Program-made: the position numbers and the translations under genes
Shown: in pieces, positions 24,504 through 33,872 of the stretch
Numbering within the stretch: position 1 is the stretch's first letter
Layout of the letters: each line of letters opens with the position of its first letter
NCBI GenBank assembly: GCA_965278965.1
Contig: OZ257127.1
Coordinates: 434,001-498,000 of the forward strand
Direction of reading: 5' to 3'
Source of the DNA: UBA10649 sp965278965
GTDB taxonomy: Bacteria; Actinomycetota; Actinomycetes; S36-B12
DNA: 64,000 bases
Notes under the pieces: model-generated
Told to the model about the DNA's origin: nothing
Databases searched by the model: none
What the model saw: the letters and a program-made list of their open reading frames with translations, nothing else

Positions 24504-25208
24504 ATGGCTCGCTTCACCCGTTCCACCCTCGCCGCCGCCGCGGTCGTCGTTACCGCTGCGGCTCTCGTGGCTGCACCGGCGGCACAGGCCGCCACCGGGT
24601 CCCCGCTGACGTTCGCGCAGCTGCAGTCCGATCCGGGGACCGTCGCGGCGAACGCGAGCATGGAGAAGTTCCTCGATGGGAACTTCACCCTCACCGGAAC
24701 CCAGTACGACTCCAAGGGCGGGACCGTCGTCGCCGAGCGGCTCGTCCACAAGGGCGGCATGTACCGCATCGCCGCCACACGTCCGGGGCTCGGCACCCGG
24801 GTCGTCATCTCCGACGGCTCGCGGTCATGCGTCCGGACGGCGACGAAGGCGGCCAACGCGGCTCCGTCGAAGGACCGCGCGGCGCGCTGGTCGTGCAAGA
24901 ACGGCGTCGACACGCTGCTCTCGGGTGAGCTGCTCGCGATCACTCCGATCGGCATGGGCCAGGTGCTCGATGCGCAGACCGACGGGCTGATCCGCTTCGT
25001 CCCGCGGAGCCCTTCCGGCAGCGCGTACCAGATGGACCTCACCTCGGCGACCGGTGTCAAGGCCGGCGCCTTCCGGATCGCCGGCCCGGCGGGCGGGCCG
25101 ATCTCGGTCACGATCGTGCAGGGCAACAACGACTTCGTCGCCGGCAAGTTCGTCGCGAAGGCTGGCGCGACCGGCGCGATCCCGTCGTTGGCGAGCCTGA
25201 AGAAGTAG
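24504..25208 (+). CDS. Secreted protein of unknown function, paralog 1
   Basis: This 234-residue protein has a clear Sec signal peptide (basic MARFTR, hydrophobic stretch, AAPAAQA cleavage site at about 29). The mature part starts with LTFAQLQSDPGT and ends with AIPSLASLKK, and is predicted to be mainly beta. Two Cys (SRSC and RWSC) may form a disulfide. GTAGGAGGAGAC gives a strong ribosome site. It is a paralog of the next gene. The layout is reminiscent of LolA/LppX-like lipid-binding folds, but no motif proves this. I do not recognise the family. Confidence 0.75.
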   Translation: MARFTRSTLAAAAVVVTAAALVAAPAAQAATGSPLTFAQLQSDPGTVAANASMEKFLDGNFTLTGTQYDSKGGTVVAERLVHKGGMYRIAATRPGLGTRVVISDGSRSCVRTATKAANAAPSKDRAARWSCKNGVDTLLSGELLAITPIGMGQVLDAQTDGLIRFVPRSPSGSAYQMDLTSATGVKAGAFRIAGPAGGPISVTIVQGNNDFVAGKFVAKAGATGAIPSLASLKK

Positions 25209-25265
25209 CGCGGGTACGACAGGCAGACCTCGATCGTGACCGGCACGTCGACCTCCGGGGGACCT

Positions 25266-25973
25266 ATGAGGACGATCAGGCGATTCGCCGTTGTCGTCAC
25301 TGCGGCAACGTTCGCAGCGGTGGGTGCGGTCGCTCCGGCCCATGCGGCGGACGTCGCCCCGCTCACCTACGCGCAGCTGCAGGCGGACCCGACCACGGCC
25401 GCGGTCCAGGGCCAGGTCACGACCCTCCTGGCCGGGGACTTCACGATGGGCGGCAGCGAGTACGGCCCCGGCGGTGCTCTTGTCGCCGACCAGACGATCG
25501 TCCACCGCGGTGCCCTCTATCGGACGGGGATCTGGCAGGTCGGTTCCTCGGCGGTGGTGATCTCGGACGGCAGGCAGACGTGCCGCCGCAAGGCGACCGC
25601 GTCCGCCCCGAACTCGTACGCAGGCGACCTCCGAGCGCGCTGGACGTGTCGGAAGGGGGCCGACACCGTCATCGCCCCGCAGGTGGCAACGTTGACACCG
25701 ATCGGTTTCGCAGCGGCTCTGGATTCGGGTAGTGGCGGCGCGGTGCGCTTCGTGCCGACCGCCCTGCCCAGTGGCGGGGTGCAGGTCGACTTCAGCGCGG
25801 ACGGGGAGCCGCTCGGCTCGTACACGTTCACCAGCCCTGCGGGCGGCTCGTTCACCTTGACGCTGACGTTCGGCTCGGGAGCCAGCGCGGACCAGACCAT
25901 CACCTTCACGGCGAAGGCCGGTGCGACGCATCGGATCCCGTCGATCGCACGGCTGAAGAAGCAGCGAGCCTGA
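25266..25973 (+). CDS. Secreted protein of unknown function, paralog 2
   Basis: This 235-residue protein has a signal peptide ending AVAPAHA and a mature part starting APLTYAQLQADPT. It aligns along its length with the previous gene: QLQxDP, GDFTMGGSEY, VVISDGRQTC, RARWTC, LTPIGF, RFVPT and the C-terminal RIPSIARLKK are shared, including both Cys. The ATG at 25266 follows GGGGG; an in-frame ATG ten codons earlier is less likely. The gene ends 41 bp before the trmD stop (convergent). Confidence 0.75.
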   Translation: MRTIRRFAVVVTAATFAAVGAVAPAHAADVAPLTYAQLQADPTTAAVQGQVTTLLAGDFTMGGSEYGPGGALVADQTIVHRGALYRTGIWQVGSSAVVISDGRQTCRRKATASAPNSYAGDLRARWTCRKGADTVIAPQVATLTPIGFAAALDSGSGGAVRFVPTALPSGGVQVDFSADGEPLGSYTFTSPAGGSFTLTLTFGSGASADQTITFTAKAGATHRIPSIARLKKQRA

Positions 25974-26014
25974 ACAAGCGATGAGCCTGACGTCGTCGCG
26001 CGCGCAGCAGGCCC

Positions 26015-26725
26015 TCAGGTGAGGTCGGGCCGTCGGGCCTGTGTGCGCTCGGCGGCCCGTTCGGCGCGCCAGGTCGCGATCTGGCCGTGGTGCCCGCTGA
26101 GCAGCACGTCCGGCACGTCCAACCCCCGCCACGCGGGCGGCTTCGTGAACACCGGGCCCTCGACCAGGCGTTCCATCGCTCCCGGCGCGAACGAGTCGTC
26201 GACGACGCTCTCGGCGTTGCCGAGCACTCCCGGCACGAGCCGGACGGTCGCCTCGACCATCGCGAGGACGGCGGCCTCACCGCCGGCGAGTACGTAGTCC
26301 CCCAGGGACACCTCGCGCACGCCGGCCCAGTCCGCACGCTGGGCGTAGTGGGCCACGACGCGCGCGTCGATCCCTTCGTACCGCCCGCACGCGAACACAA
26401 GCCAGGGCTCGGCCGACCAGTGCTGAGCTGTCGTCTGCATGAACGCGTCGCCCGAGGGCGTCGGAACGACCAGCAGCGGGCGGACGTCGCCAGGGCCGGA
26501 CGCGGCGATCTCGTCGAGCGCCTCCCCCCACGGCACGGGGCTCATCACCATGCCGGGTCCCCCGCCATACGGGGTGTCGTCCACGGTGCGGTGCCGGTCG
26601 CGCGCGTGCTCGCGCAGATCGTGCACGCGCAGGTCGACCAGTCCGGCGTCGATGGCCTTGCCGACCAGGGACAGCCGCAGCGGCTCGACGTAGGCCGGGA
26701 AGATCGTGACGACGTCGATGCGCAT
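26015..26725 (-). CDS. trmD: tRNA (guanosine(37)-N1)-methyltransferase
   Basis: This 236-residue SPOUT enzyme methylates G37 and prevents +1 frameshifting. MRIDVVTIFPAYVEPL, GGGPGMVMSP, CGRYEGIDARV (trefoil-knot SAM site) and SLGDYVLAGGEAAVL are diagnostic. The ATG shares one base with the rimM stop. It is the last gene of rpsP-KH-rimM-trmD; its usual downstream partner rplS lies 3.4 kb away beyond an inserted block. Confidence 0.94.
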   Translation of the reverse strand: MRIDVVTIFPAYVEPLRLSLVGKAIDAGLVDLRVHDLREHARDRHRTVDDTPYGGGPGMVMSPVPWGEALDEIAASGPGDVRPLLVVPTPSGDAFMQTTAQHWSAEPWLVFACGRYEGIDARVVAHYAQRADWAGVREVSLGDYVLAGGEAAVLAMVEATVRLVPGVLGNAESVVDDSFAPGAMERLVEGPVFTKPPAWRGLDVPDVLLSGHHGQIATWRAERAAERTQARRPDLT

Positions 26726-27300
26726 CAGCGCCGGTCCGGCTCGTCCATGTCGTCGACGGCGGCGACAGCAGGCACGTCGTCCGGGGGGTCGAGCAGCCCG
26801 GGCGGCGGGTCGATCACGACCTGCCGTGCGGCGATGTCGACGGAAGGGACGATCGCCTGGACGAAGGGCACGAGGACGTCACGCTCGGGGACGCCGCCGG
26901 CCTCGGCCATGCGCACGAGCAGCAGGTCCTGCGCCGGCAGGTGCACGACGTCGGCGACCTCTCCGACCACAGTGCCGGCGACGACGACCGAGCACCCGAC
27001 CAGCTGGGCGTCGTAGAACTCCTCCGGGTCCTCCGGGACCTCGTCATCGGCCCGCTCGGCCTCGAGGATCGACCCGCGGATCGCCTCAGCCGCGTTGCGG
27101 TCGTCCACGCCGGCGAACTGCACGAGCAGCCGGCCGGAGTGCCAGTGCGTGCCCGCAACCGTCAGCGTGCGTGTGGAACCCTCGACGGACAGCACCGCGC
27201 CGGTCACGAACCGGCGGTCCGGCTCGTCCGTGCGGACCTCGACCGTGACCTCGCCGCGGATGCCGTGCGGGCGTCCGACGCGTCCGACGACGACGCGCAC
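26725..27300 (-). CDS. rimM: Ribosome maturation factor RimM
   Basis: This 191-residue protein assists 30S head assembly by binding S19. The N-terminal barrel begins VVVGRVGRPHGIRGEVTVEV, and the PRC-barrel half contains EFYDAQLVGCSVV and VPFVQAIVPSVD. The C-terminal 20 residues are acidic and family-variable. A GTG start is used; 35 bp separate it from the KH gene. Confidence 0.93.
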   Translation of the reverse strand: MRVVVGRVGRPHGIRGEVTVEVRTDEPDRRFVTGAVLSVEGSTRTLTVAGTHWHSGRLLVQFAGVDDRNAAEAIRGSILEAERADDEVPEDPEEFYDAQLVGCSVVVAGTVVGEVADVVHLPAQDLLLVRMAEAGGVPERDVLVPFVQAIVPSVDIAARQVVIDPPPGLLDPPDDVPAVAAVDDMDEPDRR

Positions 27301-27335
27301 GCGGACTAGCGCTCGATCTCGAGGAGCACGGCTCG

Positions 27336-27575
27336 CTACCGCTCGACGACGTCGAGGAAGTCGATCCGCACGCCGCGGTCGTCGTTCAACGCGGCGATGA
27401 CGGTCCGAAGCGCGGTGGCCGTCCGGCCGCCACGGCCGATGACCCGGCCCATGTCCTCGGGGTTGACCCGGACGTCCAGGGACCGGCCACGACGGCCGTT
27501 GCGGTCACGCACGTCGACATCGTCCGGGTTGTCGACGATGCCGCGGACCAGGTGTCCGAGAGCCTCGTCGAGCAT
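27336..27575 (-). CDS. khpA: KH-domain RNA-binding protein (UPF0109, KhpA-like)
   Basis: This 79-residue single KH domain has the GXXG-type loop in MGRVIGRGGRTATALR and the helices around it. KhpA-type proteins bind RNA with KhpB and influence cell division and sRNA function in other bacteria; a role here is inferred. Its ATG overlaps the rpsP stop by one base. Confidence 0.9.
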   Translation of the reverse strand: MLDEALGHLVRGIVDNPDDVDVRDRNGRRGRSLDVRVNPEDMGRVIGRGGRTATALRTVIAALNDDRGVRIDFLDVVER

Positions 27576-28162
27576 CAGGCCTCGTCCGCAGCCTCGACGA
27601 TGGCCTCCTCCGCGACCGCCTCGGCGACCTCGGCGACGGCAACGGCCTCGACAGCGACCTCGGCCGCCTCGACGGCAGCCTCCGCAGCCTCCTCGGCAGC
27701 AACCTCAGCCTCGACGGCTTCGGCGATGGCTTCCTCGGCAACGGCCTCCGCGACCTCGGCGACGACGACGGCCTCGACGGCGGTCTCGAGCTTCGGCTTG
27801 GGCTTGGCGGTCGGCTCGGAGGCGGCGGACTGCACGGCGGCCTCGTACGCCAGGACCTTGCTCGGCTTCGGCTCGGCGACCCGGAGGGTGCCCTCGGCGC
27901 CGGGCAGGCCCTTGAACCGCTGCCAGTCCCCCGTCACCTTCAAGATCGCGGCGACGGCCTCGGTCGGCTGCGCGCCGACACCCAGCCAGTACTGCACGCG
28001 CTCGGAGTCGACCTGGATGATGCTCGGGTCCTGCATCGGCTGGTAGATGCCCAGCTCCTCGATCGCCCGGCCGTTACGCGCGGTACGCGCGTCGGCGACG
28101 ACGATCCGGTACTGGGGGGCATGGATCTTGCCCAGGCGCTTCAGCTTGATCTTGACGGCCAC
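27575..28162 (-). CDS. rpsP: 30S ribosomal protein S16 with long acidic Ala/Val tail
   Basis: The S16 core is residues 1-90: VAVKIKLKRLGKIHAPQYRIV, ARNGRAIEELGIYQP, VQYWLGVGAQPTEAV. S16 is usually 80-150 residues; this one is 195 because of a tail (about 112-195) made almost entirely of Ala, Glu and Val in a repeated AEVAEAVAEEA pattern. The GTG at 28162 follows GGAGAA. A similar tail ends S2 in this window. The 188 bp separating it from ffh shows a weak promoter-like CACAAT on the minus strand. Confidence 0.93.
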   Translation of the reverse strand: MAVKIKLKRLGKIHAPQYRIVVADARTARNGRAIEELGIYQPMQDPSIIQVDSERVQYWLGVGAQPTEAVAAILKVTGDWQRFKGLPGAEGTLRVAEPKPSKVLAYEAAVQSAASEPTAKPKPKLETAVEAVVVAEVAEAVAEEAIAEAVEAEVAAEEAAEAAVEAAEVAVEAVAVAEVAEAVAEEAIVEAADEA

Positions 28163-28350
28163 GGGTGATGCTTCTCCTGTTGGTGTGGTCGGAATGCGCC
28201 CGAGCTGCCGCGTGGGGGTGCGGCGTCGAGGCAAGCCTGCGGATGTCGGCCCGGCGCGGGTTAGAGGGCCCGCCGGTCGCGACATGTGCGCGCCCATTGT
28301 GCCAGACGTCGGGGCCAGTGCCGAACCGCCCCGGACAAGCGTCGGACGGG

Positions 28351-29880
28351 CTACTTCAGCAGGTCGCGGAGCTCGGGGGGCAGGGAGCCGACGTCGAACG
28401 GCGTCGCGGCGTCGGTGGACGCGTCCGCCTCGGGCAGGGCCTCCGGCCCCGCCGCCCGCTTGGCCGGGTTGCCGCTGCGCTTGGAGCCCTTGGCCGGGCG
28501 GCTCGCCTTCGCCGTCTTGCCCTTGGACTTCTTGCTCCCGCCGAACCCCGGCATACCCGGCATGGCCGGCATCCCGCCGCCCTTGCCCATCTGCCGCATC
28601 ATCTTCTGGGCCTGCCCGAAGCGGTCGATGAGGTTGTTGACATCGCTCACCGCGGTGCCCGAGCCGCGCGCGATGCGGGAGCGGCGCGAGCCATTGAGGA
28701 TGCGCGGGTCGGTGCGCTCGGCCGGGGTCATCGACTGGATGATCGCGGCGACGCGGTCGAGCTCGCGGTCGTCGACCTGCTCGAGCTGGGCCTTCACGTC
28801 GCCCATGCCCGGGAGCATCCCCAGGATCTTGCCGAGCGAGCCCATCTTCTTGACGGCCTGCATCTGCTCGAGGAAGTCGTCGAGCGTGAAGTCCTGGCCG
28901 GAGGACACCTTGCGGGCCATGCGCTCGGCCTGCTCGGCGTCGAACGCCTTCTCGGCCTGCTCGATGAGGGTGAGGACGTCACCCATGTCGAGGATGCGCG
29001 AGGCCATCCGGTCGGGGTGGAACACCTCGAAGTCGGTCAGCTTCTCGCCGACCGACGCGTAGATGATCGGCCGCTCGGTGATGGACACGATCGAGAGCGC
29101 CGCGCCGCCGCGCGCATCGCCGTCGAGCTTGGTCAGGACGACGGAGTCGAAGCCGACACCGGTCTGGAACTCCTGCGCCGTGCGGACGGCGTCCTGGCCG
29201 ATCATCGCGTCGACGACGAGCAGGATGTCGTCGGGGCGGGCCGCGTCGCGCACGTCGCGCAGCTGCTGCATGAGGTCGGCGTCGACGGCGAGCCGGCCGG
29301 CCGTGTCGACGATGACGATGTCGTGCTGCTTGGCCTCGGCGAACTCACGGGCCGCGCGGGTGACCGCGACCGGGTCGCCGACGCCGTTGCCCGGTTCCGG
29401 GGCGAAGACCGGAACGCCTGCGCGCTCCCCCACCACCTGCAGCTGGTCGACGGCGTTCGGGCGCTGGAGGTCAGCGGCGACCAGCAGCGGCGCGTGGCCG
29501 TCGCCGCGCAGCTTCAACGCGAGCTTGCCGGCGAGGGTGGTCTTGCCGGCGCCCTGCAGGCCGGCAAGAAGGATGACGGTCGGCCCGGTCTTCGCCATGG
29601 CCAGACGAGCGGTCTGCCCGCCGAGGACGGCGACGAGCTCGTCGTGGACGATCTTGACGACCTGCTGCGCCGGGTTCAGCGCGCCCGAGACCTCCGACGA
29701 CAGCGCGCGTTCCTTGACGGCGGCGCAGAACGTGCGTACGACCGGAAGGGCGACGTCGGCCTCGAGGAGCGCCGTGCGGATCTCTCGCACCGTCGCATCG
29801 ACGTCCGCCTCGGACAGCCGGCCCTTGCCGCGCAGCCCCTTGAACGTCGCCGCAAGGCGGTCGGAGAGGGTTGCGAACAC
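28351..29880 (-). CDS. ffh: Signal recognition particle protein Ffh
   Basis: This 509-residue SRP GTPase binds signal sequences and 4.5S RNA. NG domain: GLQGAGKTTLAGKLA (G1), DTAGRL (G3), TKLDGDARGG (G4). The Met-rich M domain follows (about 300-445), and the C-terminal tail is lysine-rich with a Gly/Met stretch GKGGGMPAMPGMPGFGG. A GTG start is used. It lies 21 bp after glnD. Confidence 0.95.
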   Translation of the reverse strand: MFATLSDRLAATFKGLRGKGRLSEADVDATVREIRTALLEADVALPVVRTFCAAVKERALSSEVSGALNPAQQVVKIVHDELVAVLGGQTARLAMAKTGPTVILLAGLQGAGKTTLAGKLALKLRGDGHAPLLVAADLQRPNAVDQLQVVGERAGVPVFAPEPGNGVGDPVAVTRAAREFAEAKQHDIVIVDTAGRLAVDADLMQQLRDVRDAARPDDILLVVDAMIGQDAVRTAQEFQTGVGFDSVVLTKLDGDARGGAALSIVSITERPIIYASVGEKLTDFEVFHPDRMASRILDMGDVLTLIEQAEKAFDAEQAERMARKVSSGQDFTLDDFLEQMQAVKKMGSLGKILGMLPGMGDVKAQLEQVDDRELDRVAAIIQSMTPAERTDPRILNGSRRSRIARGSGTAVSDVNNLIDRFGQAQKMMRQMGKGGGMPAMPGMPGFGGSKKSKGKTAKASRPAKGSKRSGNPAKRAAGPEALPEADASTDAATPFDVGSLPPELRDLLK

Positions 29881-29901
29881 GAGAGCCAGCGTAGCTAGGC
29901 G

Positions 29902-32220
29902 CTACTGCAGCGCGGACAGCACCGTCACGCGCAGCGCGGCCACGCGCGCGTCGTTGAGCGGGGCGCCGTCGCGGTCGGTCACGAAGAACACGTCGACGGC
30001 GTCCGCGCCGAGGGTGGAGACCTTCGCGCCGACGATCGCGGCGTCCGCCGCTGCGACGGCCTTCGCGACGCGGTGCAGCAGGCCGGGGGCGTCGTGGGCG
30101 CGCACCTCGACGAGTGTCGTCCCCCGCGAGCCGCCGGACTGGACGAGCACGATCGGCTCCGGGTACTGCGAGAGCGGGCGGCGCGCGTGCTCGGCGTCGC
30201 GCTTGGCGAGCCGCGAGGCGACGTCGTAGGTGCCGTCCACCGCCCGGCGGATGTCCTCGCTGAGCTGCTCGATGGGCGGCGGGTCGCCGAACGCCGGCCG
30301 GACGGTCCACTCCTGCACGGCCCGGTCACCGACCGTCGTGACCCGCGCGGCGAGGACGTTCAGCCGGTTCAGCGAGAGCACCCCGGCGACGAGTCCGAGC
30401 AGGCCGATCCGGTCCGGGGCCGCCACGGTCACGATCGAGGTCGAGTCGCGTTGGTCCATCAGCACCCAGACCCCGGACTGCGCGAGAGCGACCTCCTGGT
30501 GCTCGGTGAGCTCGGGCGGCTCAGGCAGCGGGCGGCCGGCGAGCTGCGCCCGGGTGCGCTCGGCCAGGTCGTTGACCAGGCCGAACCGCCAGTCCGAGCA
30601 CACCGCCGGCCCGGTGGCCAGCGAGTCGGCGATCGTCAGCTCGTGCAGGAGGTCGAGGGTGGTCGCGTCGCCGACGACCTCGGCGAACTCCGCGATGGTC
30701 TGCGGGTCCTCCAGGTCGCGGCGCGTCGCGGTGTCACCCATCAGGAGGTGGTGGCGAACGAGCGTGACCAGCCGGTTGCGGTCGACGTCAGGGAAGCCCA
30801 TGAGGGTCGCGAGCTCACTGGTGATCTGCGCGCCGACGACGCTGTGGTCCCCGCCGCGCGCCTTGCCGATGTCGTGCAGGAGCGCCGCGACGAGCAGGAG
30901 GTCCGGACGCTCGACGTTGCGGGTCAGGGCGCTCGCCTGCACGGCCGTCTCGACGAGGTGGCGGTCGACGGTGAACCGGTGGATCGCGTTGCGCTGCGGG
31001 GCCGACCGCACGACGTCCCAGCCGGGGATCAGCCGGCCGACGACGCCGACCTGGTCGAGGGACTCCCAGACACCCACCATGCTCGGGCCTGAGCCCAGCA
31101 GGGACACGAACGACTCGCGGACCTCGCGGGACCACGGCGCCTGCGGCTCCACCGCCTCGGCTGCGAGCCGCTCGACAGTGTGCGGGGACAACGGCAGGCC
31201 GGCCTGGGCGGCGGCGGCCGCGGCCCGCAGCAGAAGGCCCTCGTCGGTGCCGGGCCGCGCGTCGAGCGCGAGCACGACCTCGCCGTCCTGCATCACGACG
31301 CCCTCGGCCAGCGGCAACCGGTGGGCGGTGCGCCGGCGCAGCGGGCGGAAGCCGAGCCGCTGGCGGTTGCGCGTGAGGCGGTCGACACGATGCCAGGTCA
31401 CGTCACTGGCATAGGCGATGCTGCGGGCGCTGTCGTAGACCGCGCGCAGGAGGGCGTCCGCGTCGGGCACGCCCACGAGCTCGAGGGCGACCGTCGGCTG
31501 CTCCTGCATGACCAGCCGGTCCGCCGAGCGGCTGGACACCCGGTGCAGCGCATCGCGGACATCGAGGAGGAAGTTGACGGCGTCGAGCCAGCCGGCGTGC
31601 GGCACGTCGGTCACCCAGGAGGCCGCGATCCCCTTGAGGATCGTGGCGTCGCGCAACCCGCCGTAGGACTCCTTGAGGTCAGGCTCCAGGAGCTGGCTGG
31701 CCTCGCCGAACCGCCTGCGCCGGTCCTGGACCATCTCGTGCAGCGCCGGTAGGCGCCGGTCGGCCATGGCCCGCCAGTCCGCCAGCACGGCCGACTGCAG
31801 CTGCTCGGCCAGCGAGGCGTCCCCCGCGACGACCCGGGCGTCGAGCAGTCCGAGGACCACCTTGATGTCCTCGCTCGCGAGCCGGCGAGCCTCGCTGACG
31901 GTCCGCACGCTGTGGTCGAGCCGGATGCCGGAGTCCCAGATCGGGTACCAGAGCGCCTCCGCGACGTGGGCCGCCTCGGCGCCGCCGGACTTGTGCAGCA
32001 GCAGGAGGTCGATGTCGCTGCCGACGGTGAGCTCTGCGCGGCCGTATCCGCCGACGGCGACCAGGCAGAACGACTCACGGACACCGTCGGTGGCGGCGGC
32101 GAACCCGCTCGCCAGCCACTCGTCCGTGAGAGTCGTCAATGCGGCACGTCGCCCCGGGCCCGAGAGCCCGGGGCGACGCACCAGTTCGTCCCTCGCAGAC
32201 GCGAACAGCGTTGCGTCCAC
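29902..32220 (-). CDS. glnD: [Protein-PII] nucleotidyltransferase GlnD
   Basis: This 772-residue enzyme modifies and demodifies PII according to nitrogen state; in actinobacteria the modification is adenylylation. Domains: nucleotidyltransferase VGGYGRAELTVGSDIDLLLL (about 58-77), PII-uridylyl-transferase helical part, HD hydrolase LLHDIGKARGGDHS (about 435-448), and two C-terminal ACT domains (about 590-660 and 700-770). The start is taken at the GTG at 32220, after AAGGA and 14 bp from glnB; the much longer open frame upstream runs through glnB and amtB and is not coding. Confidence 0.93.
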   Translation of the reverse strand: MDATLFASARDELVRRPGLSGPGRRAALTTLTDEWLASGFAAATDGVRESFCLVAVGGYGRAELTVGSDIDLLLLHKSGGAEAAHVAEALWYPIWDSGIRLDHSVRTVSEARRLASEDIKVVLGLLDARVVAGDASLAEQLQSAVLADWRAMADRRLPALHEMVQDRRRRFGEASQLLEPDLKESYGGLRDATILKGIAASWVTDVPHAGWLDAVNFLLDVRDALHRVSSRSADRLVMQEQPTVALELVGVPDADALLRAVYDSARSIAYASDVTWHRVDRLTRNRQRLGFRPLRRRTAHRLPLAEGVVMQDGEVVLALDARPGTDEGLLLRAAAAAAQAGLPLSPHTVERLAAEAVEPQAPWSREVRESFVSLLGSGPSMVGVWESLDQVGVVGRLIPGWDVVRSAPQRNAIHRFTVDRHLVETAVQASALTRNVERPDLLLVAALLHDIGKARGGDHSVVGAQITSELATLMGFPDVDRNRLVTLVRHHLLMGDTATRRDLEDPQTIAEFAEVVGDATTLDLLHELTIADSLATGPAVCSDWRFGLVNDLAERTRAQLAGRPLPEPPELTEHQEVALAQSGVWVLMDQRDSTSIVTVAAPDRIGLLGLVAGVLSLNRLNVLAARVTTVGDRAVQEWTVRPAFGDPPPIEQLSEDIRRAVDGTYDVASRLAKRDAEHARRPLSQYPEPIVLVQSGGSRGTTLVEVRAHDAPGLLHRVAKAVAAADAAIVGAKVSTLGADAVDVFFVTDRDGAPLNDARVAALRVTVLSALQ

Positions 32221-32234
32221 GTCCGTTTCCTTCC

Positions 32235-32573
32235 CTACAGTGCTTCGGCGCCGCGCTCGCCCGTGCGGACTCGCACGATCGTCTCGACGGGGATGACCCA
32301 GACCTTGCCGTCGCCGATCTTGCCGGTGTTCGCACCGGCCACGATCGCATCGACGACCTCGTCGGCGGCCTCGTCCTCGACGACGACCTCGACCCGCACC
32401 TTCGGCACGAGGTCGACCGTGTACTCCGCACCGCGGTAGACCTCGGTGTGGCCCTTCTGGCGGCCGTACCCCGATGCCTCGGTGACGGTCAGGCCGTGGA
32501 CGCCGCGCCCTTCGAGCGCGGACTTCACGTCCTCGAGCTTGAACGGCTTGATGATGGCGGTGACGAGCTTCAC
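32235..32573 (-). CDS. glnB: Nitrogen regulatory protein P-II
   Basis: This is a 112-residue PII trimer subunit. MKLVTAIIKPFKLEDVK opens the fold; the T-loop holds the modifiable Tyr51 in YRGAEYTVDLVPK, and GKIGDGKVWV closes the ATP site. The GTG follows the amtB TAA with no gap. It binds AmtB when unmodified and blocks ammonium entry; glnD next to it controls Tyr51. Confidence 0.95.
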   Translation of the reverse strand: MKLVTAIIKPFKLEDVKSALEGRGVHGLTVTEASGYGRQKGHTEVYRGAEYTVDLVPKVRVEVVVEDEAADEVVDAIVAGANTGKIGDGKVWVIPVETIVRVRTGERGAEAL

Positions 32574-33872
32574 TTATGCCTCCTCGGAGTGACGGACCGC
32601 GGCCGCACCGACACCGGCGAACGAGCCGGCCCCAGTGTCGCCGAACTCGTAGGCGGACTCGGCGTGAAGGGCCAGATCGATGCCGCCGTACTCCTGGTCC
32701 TCCGTGATGCGGATACCCATCGTGACCTTCAGGATCAGGCCGATGATGGCCGCGACGATGAGCGAGTAGAACAGCACGGAGAAGGCACCAACGGCCTGCT
32801 TGCCCAGCTGGTCCAGCCCGCCGCCGTAGAACAGCCCGTCGACACCGGCCGGTGCGTCGGCCGTGGCGAGCAGGCCGATGAGCAGCGTTCCGATGATGCC
32901 GCCGACGAGGTGGACGCCCACCACGTCGAGCGAGTCGTCGTACTTCAGCTTGTACTTCAGGCCGATCGCCAGTGCGCAGAGCACACCAGCAGCGATGCCG
33001 ATGAGGATGGCGCCGATCGGGCTGACCGCCGAGCACGACGGCGTGATGGCGACGAGACCGGCCACGACACCCGAGGCGGCACCGAGCGAGGTCGCGTGAC
33101 CGTCGCGCAGCTTCTCCACCAGGAGCCAGGCCAGCGCCGCCGCACAGGTCGCGACGAACGTGTTGACGAAGACGACCGCCGACGTGTTGTTCGCGGCCAG
33201 CGCCGAGCCGGCGTTGAACCCGAACCACCCGAACCACAGCAGGCCGGCACCGATCATGACCAGCGTCAGGTTGCTGGGCTTCATCGGAGTCTTCGGCCAG
33301 CCAAGACGCGGGCCGAGGACGATCGCGAGCGCGAGACCCGCTGCGCCGGCGTTGATGTGGACCGCGGTGCCACCGGCGAAGTCGATGACGCCGAGCTGGA
33401 AGATCCAGCCGCCGGAGGCCCACACCCAGTGTGCGACCGGGAAGTAGACGAGAGTCGCCCAGACCGCGGCGAACACCATCCAGGCCGAGAACTTCATGCG
33501 GTCGGCCACAGCACCGGCGATGAGGCCGACGGTGATGCAGGCGAACATCGCCTGGAAGGCGACGAAGGCCATGACCGGCAACGAGGACTCCGGGTTGTCG
33601 ACCATCAGGCCGGTGAGCCAGGCGTACTCGGTGAAGCTGCCCAGCAGCGGCGAGCTCTCCGGATCACCACCGAAGGCGACCGAGTAGCCGTAGGCCACCC
33701 AGAGGATGCCGACGATGAACAGGGCACCCATCACCATCATGAGCATGTTGAGGACGGTCTTCGACCGGAGCATGCCTCCATAGAAGAAGGCAAGTCCGGG
33801 GATCATGATGAGCACCAGCGCGGCGCTTGCAAGCACCCACGCGGTGTCACCTGAGTTCAAGGCTGAATCCAT
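32574..33872 (-). CDS. amtB: Ammonium transporter
   Basis: This 432-residue channel-type ammonium transporter has eleven helices. AFFYGGMLRSKTVLNMLMM, the pore His segments DFAGGTAVHINAG and DVVGVHLVGGIIG, and the Phe-gate region are conserved. The ATG at 33872 sits nine bases after GGAGG. A GlnR-like box lies about 110-130 bp upstream. It is the first gene of amtB-glnB-glnD. Confidence 0.95.
   Translation of the reverse strand: MDSALNSGDTAWVLASAALVLIMIPGLAFFYGGMLRSKTVLNMLMMVMGALFIVGILWVAYGYSVAFGGDPESSPLLGSFTEYAWLTGLMVDNPESSLPVMAFVAFQAMFACITVGLIAGAVADRMKFSAWMVFAAVWATLVYFPVAHWVWASGGWIFQLGVIDFAGGTAVHINAGAAGLALAIVLGPRLGWPKTPMKPSNLTLVMIGAGLLWFGWFGFNAGSALAANNTSAVVFVNTFVATCAAALAWLLVEKLRDGHATSLGAASGVVAGLVAITPSCSAVSPIGAILIGIAAGVLCALAIGLKYKLKYDDSLDVVGVHLVGGIIGTLLIGLLATADAPAGVDGLFYGGGLDQLGKQAVGAFSVLFYSLIVAAIIGLILKVTMGIRITEDQEYGGIDLALHAESAYEFGDTGAGSFAGVGAAAVRHSEEA

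Noticed and set aside
32221..33423. In-frame upstream extension of glnD by 401 codons
   Set aside because: It runs through glnB and amtB in another frame; GlnD homology starts at the GTG at 32220.
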